In this document: piece by piece, positions 22,776 to 34,712 of the stretch
Layout: the number at the start of each line of letters is the position of its first letter
Numbering within the stretch: the first letter of the stretch is position 1
Source: Eremophila alpestris peregrina
Lineage: Eukaryota; Chordata; Aves; Passeriformes; Alaudidae
Length of the DNA: 64,000 nucleotides
Direction: 5' to 3'
NCBI GenBank assembly: GCA_009792885.1
Contig: WMCF01000006.1
Location: forward strand, 1,475,784 to 1,539,783
Program-made: the position numbers and the translations under genes
Notes under the pieces: model-generated
What the model was told of the DNA's origin: nothing
Databases searched by the model: none
The model's input: only the letters and a program-made list of their open reading frames with translations

Positions 22776-24620
22776 GTAGTTTTATATAAAACATTATTGT
22801 ATTAAGCAAATGACTCTGCATTAGAGTTTTAAGGGTTTGGATTTTTTTTCCAACAAATAAGAAGGCTTGAAACTTTGCTATGATATGTCACACCTTTGAA
22901 GAAACTGACAGGGATGCAAACATACCTCATTTTCTTTTGGTGTAATTAAAAAAAAATTCTATCAACGTGCTCAGTTTTCACTGCTCTGATGACATAATTT
23001 GTATGGCAATAGTCTTTGCAGAACAGTGATAGTTCTCATCAATACACTGACAGGAACAGAAAAACGAAAGGATATTCCTTTAGTGTTTGCAAATTATAGA
23101 AGCTTATACACAGCTTAAGTCCTGATATAAAACAGTTTTGAAATTCTGACCTTGGAGGAAAAGAAAGTTAGATGCATATGGAAAATTCTCTAATGACTCT
23201 TATGGATATTATCAATTACATTTCTATGTAGTTAAAAGCTTCTGTTATCCATGAGTAATCACTCAATCAAAGGAAGTGCAAACACATTTGCTAGTGAATT
23301 ATTTGGCTCAAAAAAATAATATTTTCCTTAAGGTGCCTAGCACTCATCTGTCCTCCCTTTTTTTTTTGGTGTTTGTTTGGGAAAAAAGCCGGAGGTCTGG
23401 TTATGATGGAAACTGAAATGCTTTATTTATTCATATAATACTTGCTGCACACAGCAGGAACATAGGCTTCTCTTCCTTCCCAGCCAATATCTCTCAGTCA
23501 TGGAGAGACCACCTGTGTAGCATATTTACATACTTTTTACATATAAAAAAAAATCATAGATAAAAGTTTTTTTACTTCATAAATAGAAGGGAAGCAAAGA
23601 GAGGAGAATGGGGCTGGGGTAGAATTAAGGATAATTCAGGAAAAGAAGCAACCCTAAATTATTAACTAACTAGAAACTGAGGGAAAATTGTTATAGATGA
23701 ACAAATAGAGAAAGGATGATTGAGAGATCAAGGTGAGAGTTTGGATATTATTAAAGTATAAGAAAAATCACTGTAATCACATAAAGGAGATGGATGTTGT
23801 CTAGAAGGTTTCTGAAAAAAAGTGGCACAAAATCAGTGTCTCTGTCAAAAAGAGTTTTCATGATGAAAAAGAAATGAGACTGAATGTCTTGATGTCAAGA
23901 AGCATGTTGTCTTGAGATCAACTGCAACAAAGATTTTAGCAGTAATTATTCAGAAAATGTAATCAAGATATAACAGCAAATGGACTTGAGATAAAATTGA
24001 ACATGGCCTAACAAGTACACTGAATGATATTAAATTATCATAATATTTAATAAGAAGAAATACTTTCTAGAGAAAATAAGTGCAGATTTAATCTTCCATG
24101 GGTTTCAAACATGATTTTCACACTGAAATTCACATGACTGGTTAAACAGATTTAATACAAAAATTAAGGATTATTAAGAAACTGGTTGAAGGGAAGAGAA
24201 TTTCTTTTTGAAAGAGAAATTAGTTTTTTGTACTATGATATTATTTTCCAAAATTGCTGGGATACAAAAAGGCTGCTAAAATTTTTAATAAATAAATAGT
24301 TCTTTGACGCAGCAACTGAGCGCCAGATTCATAGAAAAGCAGTAATTGTGGCTCTGAACTAAGAGAACCATGCAGTAAAGGAAAATGCAATGCTAGAATA
24401 TATCAGATACCAACCTGCATCTCTTTATGGAAGTATTAATACATGAAGTGCTGAGGAAATATAATAAGGACAATTTTGATCATCAGTATTCAGAAAGATT
24501 AATTCTAATCCAGCTGACATTTGGAAAGATCAACATGATGACCAGGGAGGAAAGAAAACCCTTTGTTCTGGAGGCTTTTTGTAAAATTAAAACTGCACAT
24601 GAGATGAGTTTCTATTTTAC

Positions 24621-26241
24621 ATGTTAATTCATGGATCTTATCAGCAGTCAGCTGAATCTCTTTGAAAGGTAAAGAAGTGCAGATGTCCAATTCATCTTGT
24701 AGATCTCCACACTTTGGTTTCTCAAACTGGAACTGAATCTCACCCTCAAATCTTAATTTAATTCTCCAGCTGTAAATACGTTTCATGATCTGACATAATT
24801 TGTGGAACACAATCCTAGCTGCTGCAAGACTTGGAAATGAATTTCCCCGTTGTCCCCACTTGCTGTGGGCTTGGCTTGTGAAATGAAACAGACTGAGCAC
24901 CTGAACCTCTGTTAATACTAAAATAGAAAGGGTGCTTGAGGAATGAACGGCTTTTCAGACAAAAACAGGAAACCATCTGTGGAATGGAACTAGAACCATT
25001 CCAAAGAGAAACTTTGGACAGTGGACAGTGTGGACCGTATCAACTTTTTACTTCTCCTATTGATCCATGCTACCTGCCCATGCAGAAATAGCCATTAGAC
25101 ACCTGCATTGGGCTGACAAATGTGACAGAAGACCTGTGGGAGGATGTCAGTGCTTAAAGCACAGACATAGAAATCAATTAGTCACAAGCTTCACTGCCCA
25201 TGAAGCTGAAACCCTCCAAAAATTAATAATTAAAGGAGCTAAATTGAAATGGAATGTGATTTCAAAGTGTATCTTATATCTCTGCATATTATAATTTTCC
25301 ACTATGACTGTATCATGAATAGTGCAGTTGTTGAAGTCCCAGCTTGCAGCACCTGGAGTTTCCTTGTCCAGAATATCAGCAAGTTTGGACACACATATGA
25401 ATAGCATTTCTATGTCAGTTTTGTGAATGACAGCGTAATCGATTAAACTCGTTTGTAACTGAAAAAGTTCAGCTTCCTTTAGGTTTGTTTGATAGGATAT
25501 GTAAGAGGCGCTTGTATGGGAAGTTTTTCATGGGGTTTTTTTTTTGTTTTTTTTTTTTTTTACAGTACTTTGACTAAAATGTAGGATTTTTTTTTTTTCC
25601 TTCCTGCTGCTCGGTTTACAGAAAACTTTTGCGACTGACCATCAGCTTTGGTCTTATGTTGAGGGGAAGGAGCAAGAAATGGGAAATACAGACATCATTG
25701 TTTTGGTATAAAAGAAGGAGAGCTATTGTGCCTGCCATATAATTTTTCCTTTGACGGATTCTTAAGTATACAAGAAATGTACTAGTAGTGCAGATACTTT
25801 GACTGTTCTACTGTCTTACTGAAAAAATATTAATTCATTAATATCTAGTATCATCCACCATAGAAATTCTCAGATATTATTTACAGCTGGTAGAGGGCAT
25901 AATGTTGCACGTTGGAAATTGATGCTGGAGATTTTCAGCCTTCTTTGTCACCAGGGACAGTTTTACCTTGACCCACTGGGGCCAGGATGTGCATTTGTTC
26001 TCCACATCACGTTGAATCAGTGAGCAGAGACTTCCATCAAGATTAAGATAATGAGAAATGGAAACTCTAATTTTCATTCTGTTGCATCATTTATAGCAGA
26101 TTCTCACAAGCAGATGTCTTGTAGAAATTGTTCCTGGATGCTGAAGCAGCCGAGCAGTTGAGGCAACAAACATTAGAATTGCTATACAACTCAGGATTTT
26201 ACTGAGGGCTTGTTGCACAGACAGGGACACAGCATCTGGAT
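24621..26241 (-). pseudogene. Unidentified protein-coding relic in three exon-like blocks
   Basis: Three minus-strand blocks read like real protein and are separated by AT-rich, intron-like spacers. Block 1 (26,241-25,967) encodes DPDAVSLSVQQALSKILSC... to ...CTSWPQWVK. It has an acceptor-like ATTTCTATTAAG, a donor GTCAAG|GTAAAA and a single in-frame TGA after LLVRICYK, possibly from an Arg CGA. Block 2 (about 25,464-25,291) follows AACTTTTTCAG and encodes LQTSLIDYAVIHKTDIEMLF, then VSKLADILDKETPGAASWDF. It has no clear donor. Block 3 (24,917-24,621) follows CACCCTTTCTATTTTAG and includes RIYSWRIKLRFEGEIQFQFE and CGDLQDELDICTSLPFKEIQ; it is open for about 150 codons. I cannot name the family. 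Spacers argue for an unprocessed pseudogene rather than a retrocopy; chance open frames or a live unannotated gene remain possible. Confidence 0.3.
25512..25599. repeat. T-rich low-complexity tract
   Basis: Several T runs (GGGGTTTTTTTTTTG, then T14, then T12 near 25,588-25,599) lie in the spacer of the 24.6-26.2 kb relic. On the minus strand they are A-rich. Confidence 0.7.
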
Positions 26242-29081
26242 CTTAATAGAAATTAATGTCAGGCAGCTTATACTTGGGGGTTTATGTTCTTTAAATAAAA
26301 ATTACAGAGTAAGGAAAAACAGAAGTCAGATATATGGCCATTTTTGGTGGGGAGGGAGAATTAGCAATGGGTAGTTTGGTTAAGCCATAGATACTAGTAT
26401 CTTTGTCTGTTTTCAATTAATTGTTTTGCTATTATCTTTTGACTTTCAAACCAAAGTAAATTTTTATAGCACATTAGAGATACAACCACAGCAATCAGGG
26501 ATGCATGACATTTAGTTAAAACATTTGCAAACTTTAAGAGCTACTAAATGGAATTAAAAAGAAAGTTATTGGTGGTTGGAAAATCATCCCCTGCATTTTT
26601 CATTTGGATCGAAAATCAGAGTATTAAATTGGTTTATCTGCATGTTGGAACTAAGAATTTTAAAGATGCAAATGGAGGGAAGCTGCACTGACTCATTTAG
26701 CCTGTGGCCCCTCACAGTGTTCTGATCTGAGCAATCTGTCATTTGACATTAGTTTGGGATCTGTCACTTTTCTTTAATGTAGATTACAAGGAATCAGAAC
26801 AAGTATTTGTAAATAGTTGGAACATTTATTTCTCCATGAATGGCTTTGGGCTATCTCATTCCCCTTTGCTTCCTCTTGCCCCTTCATTATAGATACACAA
26901 ACCTCTAATGTTTAAAGAAAATGGATGTGAATTATTGCTATTGTAAAGCCACTTAGATAAGCAAATCTGCTTAATATGCATTTTTTAATATTATCACCCT
27001 AGATAATGTTAATTTTAATATTGTTGACTTAATTAAAAAAAAAACCCTATATTTGGCACATTCCCTTGGCAAAGCATGAAATTATTTGGATTTTCTTCAC
27101 TTTATGTTTTCAAACATTTATAGTGGTGTAATTCCTGTGTGTGATATCTGAGGTCATTGGAATATGCTAAACCTTATTATCAATGTACCACAAACTACTT
27201 CCAGCTCTATTTAAGCTAATCTATGCAAACTGTCTAAGGGCAGTTTCTTTCAAAGGAGCCACAACCAGGCCTCTCATTTTTGTCCTTGATGTTTTTTGCT
27301 GCACAGGAACATTTGTGCATGGAAATACACAGATCTCACTGGTGCAAAGGTTGTCCATGTGTGTAAATATAATTTCCTGTGGATGACACTAGAAGTAATT
27401 TCTTGCTAACAAATGTAGTTTCTGTTCTAAGCACAGGAAATAAATATGACCTCTGCAGTGTTTCTGTGCAGTAACGCCTGGAAAATACCAGTATGTCAGA
27501 ATTGGAAGGGTCTTTGGGACTGCTTTTTTCTTTGTATGAATCTGCTGGTCATTATTAGTTTAAATGATGCTTTGCATTAATTACTTTATTCAAATCAATA
27601 CTTAAGGACATATTTTGTTTAAAGACTCTACTAATAGCATCAATATCAAGGATGATAGAAAGGTGCTAAAAAATAAATTTCTAAGGTAATAAACTGAAAT
27701 AAAGCTGAACTGTAAAGGAACAGAAGTTCAGATCAGTAATCTATTAGCTAGAGAAATTATACAACAATTATACAAGCAGATATGTAAATTGTTCTATATT
27801 TTTACTGGTATGCTCAAGTAAGTGTTGGTAAATAGTAGAAGTTTAATATAATTTTTCTAATTGTTACTTTGTCTTGCTGCTGAAATATTTTACCCTCAAA
27901 TGTGTTTCATCTCATGCAAAGAAAGAACCAGGGGTATTACTCAGCAGATATATCAGGATAAGTGTTTCAGAAACACTTGTCTAAGAAATTGTTAGGAAAG
28001 ACCATTTAAGGTCTTTTCTTCCCTGCGCTGAAGTCCAAGACTGCTTTTAAAAACTCATATAAAATACAATTGGTTTAGAACAATTTATCTCTAAACATGC
28101 TGAAAATACTCTACAATTATTAAAATGTTCCTTCATATTTTTTAAAATCCATATCATACTCTTGACCCATTTAAATTTAATGTCTACTTTAATATTTAAA
28201 TATTTTTAATAATTAAATGCATTCCTCGTTTTTGCACACTATTTCAATGTCAGAAATATTCTCTTACTGTGAAAAGATTCCTTCTTTTCAAGGAAAAGCC
28301 TTATCACAATAATTTTCTCCATGTTTCTAAGCGACAGCAATGAATTATTAACTTACTCTCTTTTCCTCAGAAGCTTTAGAAATAATAACATCTGCAAGGA
28401 CTGCATGATCCCCCCAGGAAAAGAAAATTACACAGGAAACTTCAGTTACTCTAAGATATTTCAATGTTTCACTTGTTAGTTAGAAAAGCAACACTAATAC
28501 TCAAAGGCAGACCTTATATGCACGAGGTAAAATTCAAATAGACCAGGTGCTCAAGGAGGCTGATCTTTAGCCAGTGTAAAATAACATTATTCCATTCAAC
28601 TGCATGGTTCTATTTTGGCTCATACTAGATAGAGACACAACCCAAAACAACCAAACTATGCTGTGCTTGAAGTGTCAGCATTAACTTCACCTATATAATA
28701 TGAAGAGCAGAAACTTGAAATTTCATTCAAACGTTATTCTTGTAAATTAAAAACTGTTAATTAGATGCTTACATGGGAAGTTTTCATGTTCTAGGGGCAG
28801 CAGACACCTAGCTAAAGCATTTTTGTTGTAAGCTGTGCAATGATATCCAGTCAGATGGAACCCGCTTTCCAATGTTGATTCATGTTCCACAGCAACACCA
28901 CCAGAATTTTAACTGCAAGTGGTACTCTCATGTACCACAGCAATGAAATGGAATATTTCCCACCTCTGAAAAATTATTTTGTTAGACATACTACCTTCAT
29001 GTGAATAAGCTGGATAAAAGAGATGATTGTTCTTTTGCATTAAACCCTTGCTCTCAAGAAAAATACAGAACAGCAGACAGC

Positions 29082-29157
29082 CCCCCCACTGCCAAAAAAA
29101 CCCCAAAAAACAACAAACCCAAACCACAAACAAAAAACCCCCACAAACCCAAACCAC
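29082..29157. repeat. A/C-rich low-complexity tract
   Basis: Almost only A and C, in motifs such as CCCCAAAAAACAAC and AACCCAAACCAC. Confidence 0.75.
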
Positions 29158-29217
29158 TGCAGTTTTCAGTTAATTATTATGCATTGTTTAAGACCCTCCC
29201 TGTTTTCTGCTTTGCAG

Positions 29218-29350
29218 TGCTCTCTCCCTGGCATACACAGACAGGCAATTATTGAAGTACCACGGGGAGCTGAATGCCCTAATCCCAAGCAAGGTGGCAA
29301 AAGAGCAGCAGTTAAACTGATGGCTGGATGCTCCAGAAGGAAGCCAACTG
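29218..29350 (+). other. Possible cryptic exon (speculative)
   Basis: A plus-strand segment preceded by a very good acceptor (CCCTCCCTGTTTTCTGCTTTGCAG) begins TGCTCTCTCC and ends CCAACTG|GTGAGAAT, a good donor. It is 133 bp and open in one frame (includes AIIEVPRGAECPNPKQGGKR). I do not recognise it. It is antisense to CNTN5 and could be an exon of an unannotated non-coding RNA or simply a pair of chance splice motifs. Confidence 0.15.
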
Positions 29351-32300
29351 GTGAGAATAAAATCAGCAAGAGGGTTGTAAATCCTTGTAAAATAGCCAGC
29401 ATGGAGTTTTGAAAAGGATTAGGGTTTAAATACATGCTTTCGGTGTCCCATTCATATAATACATTAAAACACACCAAAAAAAGGCATACTCTTTTCTGAC
29501 ATTTTCAGAAATAGACTCAGAAATAATGAGATTAATATGGTCATGGTATGGGAGGGCTCAGATAATTTTAATGGTCCACTGATAAATGCTGTCAATGTAG
29601 CATTCTGTTAATTTGTTATTTTTGTTGTATTTTGCAAAATTGTGGTTTCAACCATCTCTTATGTCTAATCTTGGTTGTGGTTCAAAGACAGGGCAGATGA
29701 ATGTGGCAATGTCTGCCTTATCCTCACATCAAACTGACTCAGTTGTCAGCTGGAGAAGCTCCAATTATATTTCTCTCATATGGTAGGTACTGCTAGACTC
29801 TGAAAGATGAAGACTGATTGCTTTCATCATTATGGTGCCTCTGGAATGGTGTGCAAAGTCTGCCCTTACTGCAGGTTGGTCCAGGTAGAAACTCTTTGGA
29901 GAGGAGATTCCATTTTTGGCATGATGCATGCTAGGCTTGGATCAATAACTACGAGTTCTTCACTAGTTGTTTAGAACTGACATTATTAGATTCAGTGCTC
30001 CACAGAACTGCTGGCCTTCCAGCCATCACTGTTGTGAAATGGCCTTTATTTTCTCTCTGTAATAACCATAAGGTCTCAGCTGGACTGCAGACACACTGTT
30101 TTCATGAAAGACACATGATCTAGAGGGGACAGAGTTAAGGAATTATTCAGTACAAAAGTGACTTCTGAAAATGGGAAAATAATAATTTGAACATAGATTA
30201 CTTTAGCTCCAAAATATATTTGCTGAGATGTTTAGAGAATTTTGAACATTGATAAGCTTAGATTGTCTGCAGTAAAAATGGCATGGATTAGTATTAGTAC
30301 AGCAATAGATGTGATAGAATAGAATAATTAGTCCTGCTTTGTAGTAGGATGTAGCAGGATGTCCCTGCTGGCTCTCTGGTTGTTCAAATCAGAGATCACC
30401 ATGCTGTGACAAAAGAAGGGCAGTCATTACTTGTTTGCTTGGTTCCACAATATTTCTGAATAATGTGAAAATTACAGCACTTCACTATCATCTTCACTGA
30501 CAATTAAATCTAGTGTGAAAGATCTAAATAATCTGTTGCTACATCCAGAGAGAAAGCAAAGGATAGAGGAAAAAAGTTACGTCATGGCTCCATTTTTCTC
30601 CATACTCCTTCATACCTTGAGACAAGAGCTTTCAGTGGAGAAATCTGTGGGATAGAACAGACTTCACAAAAAATATGAGGAGTGGAAGCACACCTGATAA
30701 ACAACCTTCCATCTGTAGTTCCATGATGCATCTCTAGCCTATTTCTGTGATACAACTCCAGATTTCTACATCATTTACATTCAACACACTTCCTGACTGC
30801 AACCTCATCAAGGGGTGTGTTCAAAAGGCCATACCTCTTAAGAACATCTTGTTGTTTGTTAAGATATTGTTGTGAGATGAGGACTCAGAAACCTTGATTA
30901 CAAATAGCAGTGCAGAGTAAAGTCTGTGCTGTTTCTGCAACACATACAAAATTATCACAGGAACATTTGTTCTGGAAGACAGCTTTGCTGCAATGCTACC
31001 TTTCCTCTAAAAATGGACATATCTAATTAGTTTTTTTCTTTTAATAGTAAACCCACAGGTTAATGATCCTACTTAGAGGCTCTTGCAGTGTTTAAACCTT
31101 TATGAGAGGTTAAAAAAATAAATCTAGCTAAGCCATTAAGCTGACAGAGCTACATTAGTTTTCTTACATTTTGTGAAAGGACCAATCTGACCTGTGGATG
31201 TAAACATCTTGCAGGAAGGAGAGACAATCAGCTCAGTGGAGAGACTATTTAAAAGCATTGGCTCAGCACAAAAAATACTTCCAGACTGTAGGAGTGGTAA
31301 ATGGGATTTTGACTAAAATGAACTAGAATCTTATTGACTCCATTTTTCAGGCCAGATGAGTTCATTTTGCATTCTAGGGGGAAAACAGGTACCATGGCTG
31401 GAAAAACTAGGTAAAACAAGATTTATTTTGTTCTCATGTCACAAGGTGAAATACAGTCTATTATCTGGAAAAGGCAGTTAAAAAGACACATGTTCCCTCC
31501 AGAGAACCACGTGGCCACTAAGGGTGAAAAGGGTACAAAGTTTTTACTGACAAACAATTTATTGATTAAGGTTGTTTGAACCTTAGAAGCTTTAGTTTAT
31601 TTTGGAAAATCTTGCACTTCAGCCACAACTTAAAATTTTTGATTACAGGTTGGGATAACAGTTCAGTGGGATGTGCTTCTGTTTGAAACTGACATATCTG
31701 TCTACAGCTGTATTGCTGTGCATGGAAGAGAACAGATGGAACACCCTCTGTGACATAAGTTATGTGCAATAAAGCATATGACAAAAATAATGGAACAAGA
31801 AAAAAAATAAATCAGTGACTCTATCTGTGCTACTCCACCAGGCTGCTCCCAAAGATGGCTCTTGCTTTAGAATCAGGTGTCTCATCATGCACGATGAGAA
31901 GTCATAAACCTCTTTGGGGCAAACACTATATGTGAAAAAAAATGGTGTCCTTAGCCAAGTCTATTTTGCTTTATACACAAACTACCCCCACACAACCTCT
32001 ACATCCTGACTCTCACGCATTTATTGCTTGTGCATGGATGGTGGTCACAAGCTCTGGAGAGGACTAGGAAGCCAGCAAGGACCAATGAAAGCACTTGGAG
32101 AGAAGATGCAGCTGCTAATTTTGTGGTTTTGGATCCCCACATCATTTAAAACATTTGGATGCCTCTTGGGTGGCTCTTCAGCCTCAGGTTCTCTGATGGA
32201 TGAGATGCAATGTCTCCCCATATTTGTTTGTCATGGTAAGTCTGAGTGCACATCATTACATCCCATTAATGAGAACACATACACCTACATGATATAGGTG

Positions 32301-34404
32301 ATCAGTTGTGGGTTGCTAATTTCAAGGTATAAAGTGTCATGGTTGCAATGCCACACAAAATTGGTGAAGTTCTCATATTGGTCCTGACTGGCAGAAGTTA
32401 TGAATGGAATTAGCTATGTCACACCTACAAGATCATGACATAGTAGCTGTGCAAGATCAAAAGATTCAAAGATTCAAAGATATCTGCTGTTGTAATTATA
32501 ATGGGAAGCTAATGTTAAAATCTGGCTCTTGTTTCCTGTTTGAGAAGGTCAAAGAAGCATTAGAGCATTCACATGACACACAAGCTTACTGTCTTCATAC
32601 CAATAAGTTCAATAAATAGTCATCTTCTCTCAATAGCATAGCAACAAGAACATGATACTTCTTCAGTGACATAATTTCCTTTTTTGAATAAATTCTACTT
32701 GCTTTCTTCAAACTTGCTTCTCATTCTTTCTTCCCTAAATCTTCTTTTCCACACAAAACAGTGTGTTATGGTATTTTTAACTGATGTTAAGATGTTACCA
32801 CATCTCACTTCTTCCCTAACCTTACCCATGAAGTGTGTTTTTGATGACATTGGCATGGAGCTGGGAACACAGAAAATAGGATGAAAAAGTTACTGACTCA
32901 CTGAGGATAACCTGCTGCCAGATATACAGTTGTATCATATAATTGTACAGCTAGACTAATCAGAAAACTCCCCCCATATTATAATTTTATATAAGTGCAC
33001 TATTGCAGGCTCCCTTCTCAGGATGATAGGCAGGAGTACTGAATCAACAGAGACCTCACAGCTTACTGTATAATCACATCTCACTTTTGCACACAGAAAT
33101 ATTTTCCAACCATTTAAAAGAATTTTAATCTATTTTTAATAACTTGTGTACTCTGACTCTATTAGACCGGGTAACTACTTCCCAGGGACCTGGCAAGGCT
33201 AAGATAAGTATCTAAAAGCAGTAGTGTGAATGTGTCCTTAGAGCAGGTTGTGACAGATGGCACAAGTTTTGCCCATCATTCTGTAGTTCAATATGTTGGC
33301 ATCTCTCTTTCCCTCTCTTCAGAGGTCAGGGAAAAGACACAGTCAGGGATCAGAGGCAATGAGAAGAAAAATATTTTTCCTAGGGATACAGAGAGGACTA
33401 CATACAGGTTTGTTGAAACCTAATAAAAGGTTGCTGAGCCTGAAGGGAAGGATGAGCCTTCCAAGGACACAGTGAATGAGGATAACCTGTTTATAGTTTC
33501 ACCTTTCTGTTGCCAAGTTTTCTCCATTTAAAAAATGCTCCTTGATTTTACTTCACTTCTAAGAAAACATAGCTCCTGTGGTTCAAAGACTTTTGATGCT
33601 TTAGGCATGCTCACTTTGATGAAAATTGCAGAAAAATCCTCAGAACTCTGTTTGACTCATGCTCCTATCACACTTGAATTCCTGTTGAACTGAGATTGCA
33701 CTTATAACCTTATCCATCATTTTTTCCCCTTATTTTTGAGTGTTTGAACTCAGATCCTTTGCAGTGCTCTTCACATAGTTGCTTGGATATGATTATAGGA
33801 TTGTTTATGAACTTTGCCAAAGTAGCATGTAAAGAGCAATTGACCTTTAAAATCAAGATTTCATGGCTTCTTCTGTGCACAGTCAGCAAACCAAAGATCT
33901 TTTTTATAACATAATTTTATTTACTGTTTTTTTTTTCACAGTGGAAGCCTAAGCTGCCATTTAGCAGTTGAGATGGGGAAGGGAACACTGTGAGTGGAGT
34001 CTTTGCCACAAGCATCAGACAAAAACATCTCTTTGAGGGTGGGGTATAGTTTAAAACCTTAAAAAGAAGGGTGAGGATTGACCTTGATAAGGTTTAGTGA
34101 TACCCAGAAATACATGTATATTCAAATAACTGCTTGAGAGGTTCCAAGCTCATAGATGGACTTTTATTTATGGACATTTTTAAAGCACTCCAACTTAAGG
34201 GCTTATCTTCATTGTGGAGACACTTTGATTTATATCTTCAAATATAGAATCTAAGGAGATTCATACTTAAATACAAACTGATAATATGAATTGTGAGACA
34301 TCTGAGCTAAATCAAATTAACTCAATTAGCATATTTTTATAATGCAGCAACATTACCTTTATGAGTCCTGTACCGCCAATCTTCCACTGTTGTCCCTCAC
34401 TCAG

Positions 34405-34712
34405 GAAAACGTCTTTTCAATACTTGAAGTAAATTTAGAGGAAAGATGGGGACACATTTTTAATGGGCCCTGTAGTGCTAGGACAATGTGCAAAGGGGAG
34501 GTTAGAACTGTATATAAGGAAGAAATTTTTCATTTTGAGGATGGGGAAAAACTGGAACAGGTTGCCCAGAGAGGTGGTGGATAACCAGTCCTTGGAAATA
34601 TTAAAGGTCATTTTTGATGGAGCTCTGGGGAACCTGATCTAGCTAAAGGTGTCTCTCCTTGCAAGGGACACTAGGGGGTCAATTTTTACCTGATTTCTTC
34701 TATGATTCTATG
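34405..34712 (+). mobile_element. CR1 LINE 3' end, plus orientation
   Basis: It contains AACTGGAACAGGTTGCCCAG, then AGAGGTGGTGGATAACCAGT and GAACCTGATCTAGCTAAAGG. It ends in the CR1 terminal repeat TTCTATGATTCTATGA at about 34,697-34,712. The body is diverged and 5'-truncated. Unlike most copies here it keeps a clean 8-bp ATTCTATG terminus. Confidence 0.88.

Larger units (their letters stand above)
20909..24620 (-). other. CNTN5 upstream intron, first part
   Basis: Start of an intron longer than 43 kb that precedes the Ig5 exon on the minus strand. It holds the TTTC microsatellite, a block of higher GC at about 21,730-22,250 and a splice-flanked open segment at 22,599-22,775. No exon for the first half of Ig5 (with its first cysteine and core tryptophan) was recognised here. 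Confidence 0.6.
26242..34404. other. CNTN5 upstream intron, no named gene
   Basis: AT-rich sequence. It contains an A/C-rich low-complexity stretch near 29,082-29,157 and a splice-flanked segment at 29,218-29,350. I recognise no CR1 or LTR and no CNTN5 exon. Small frames at 27,183-27,386, 31,566-31,784 and 32,028-32,297 have no recognisable product. Confidence 0.5.

Noticed and set aside
22318..22821. 167-codon minus-strand frame with a Lys-Glu-Arg repeat
   Set aside because: The repeat part is the translated TTTC microsatellite; the remainder gives no recognised domain.
34342..34584. 80-codon plus-strand frame
   Set aside because: Runs into the CR1 copy at 34,405-34,712 and reads its 3' end.
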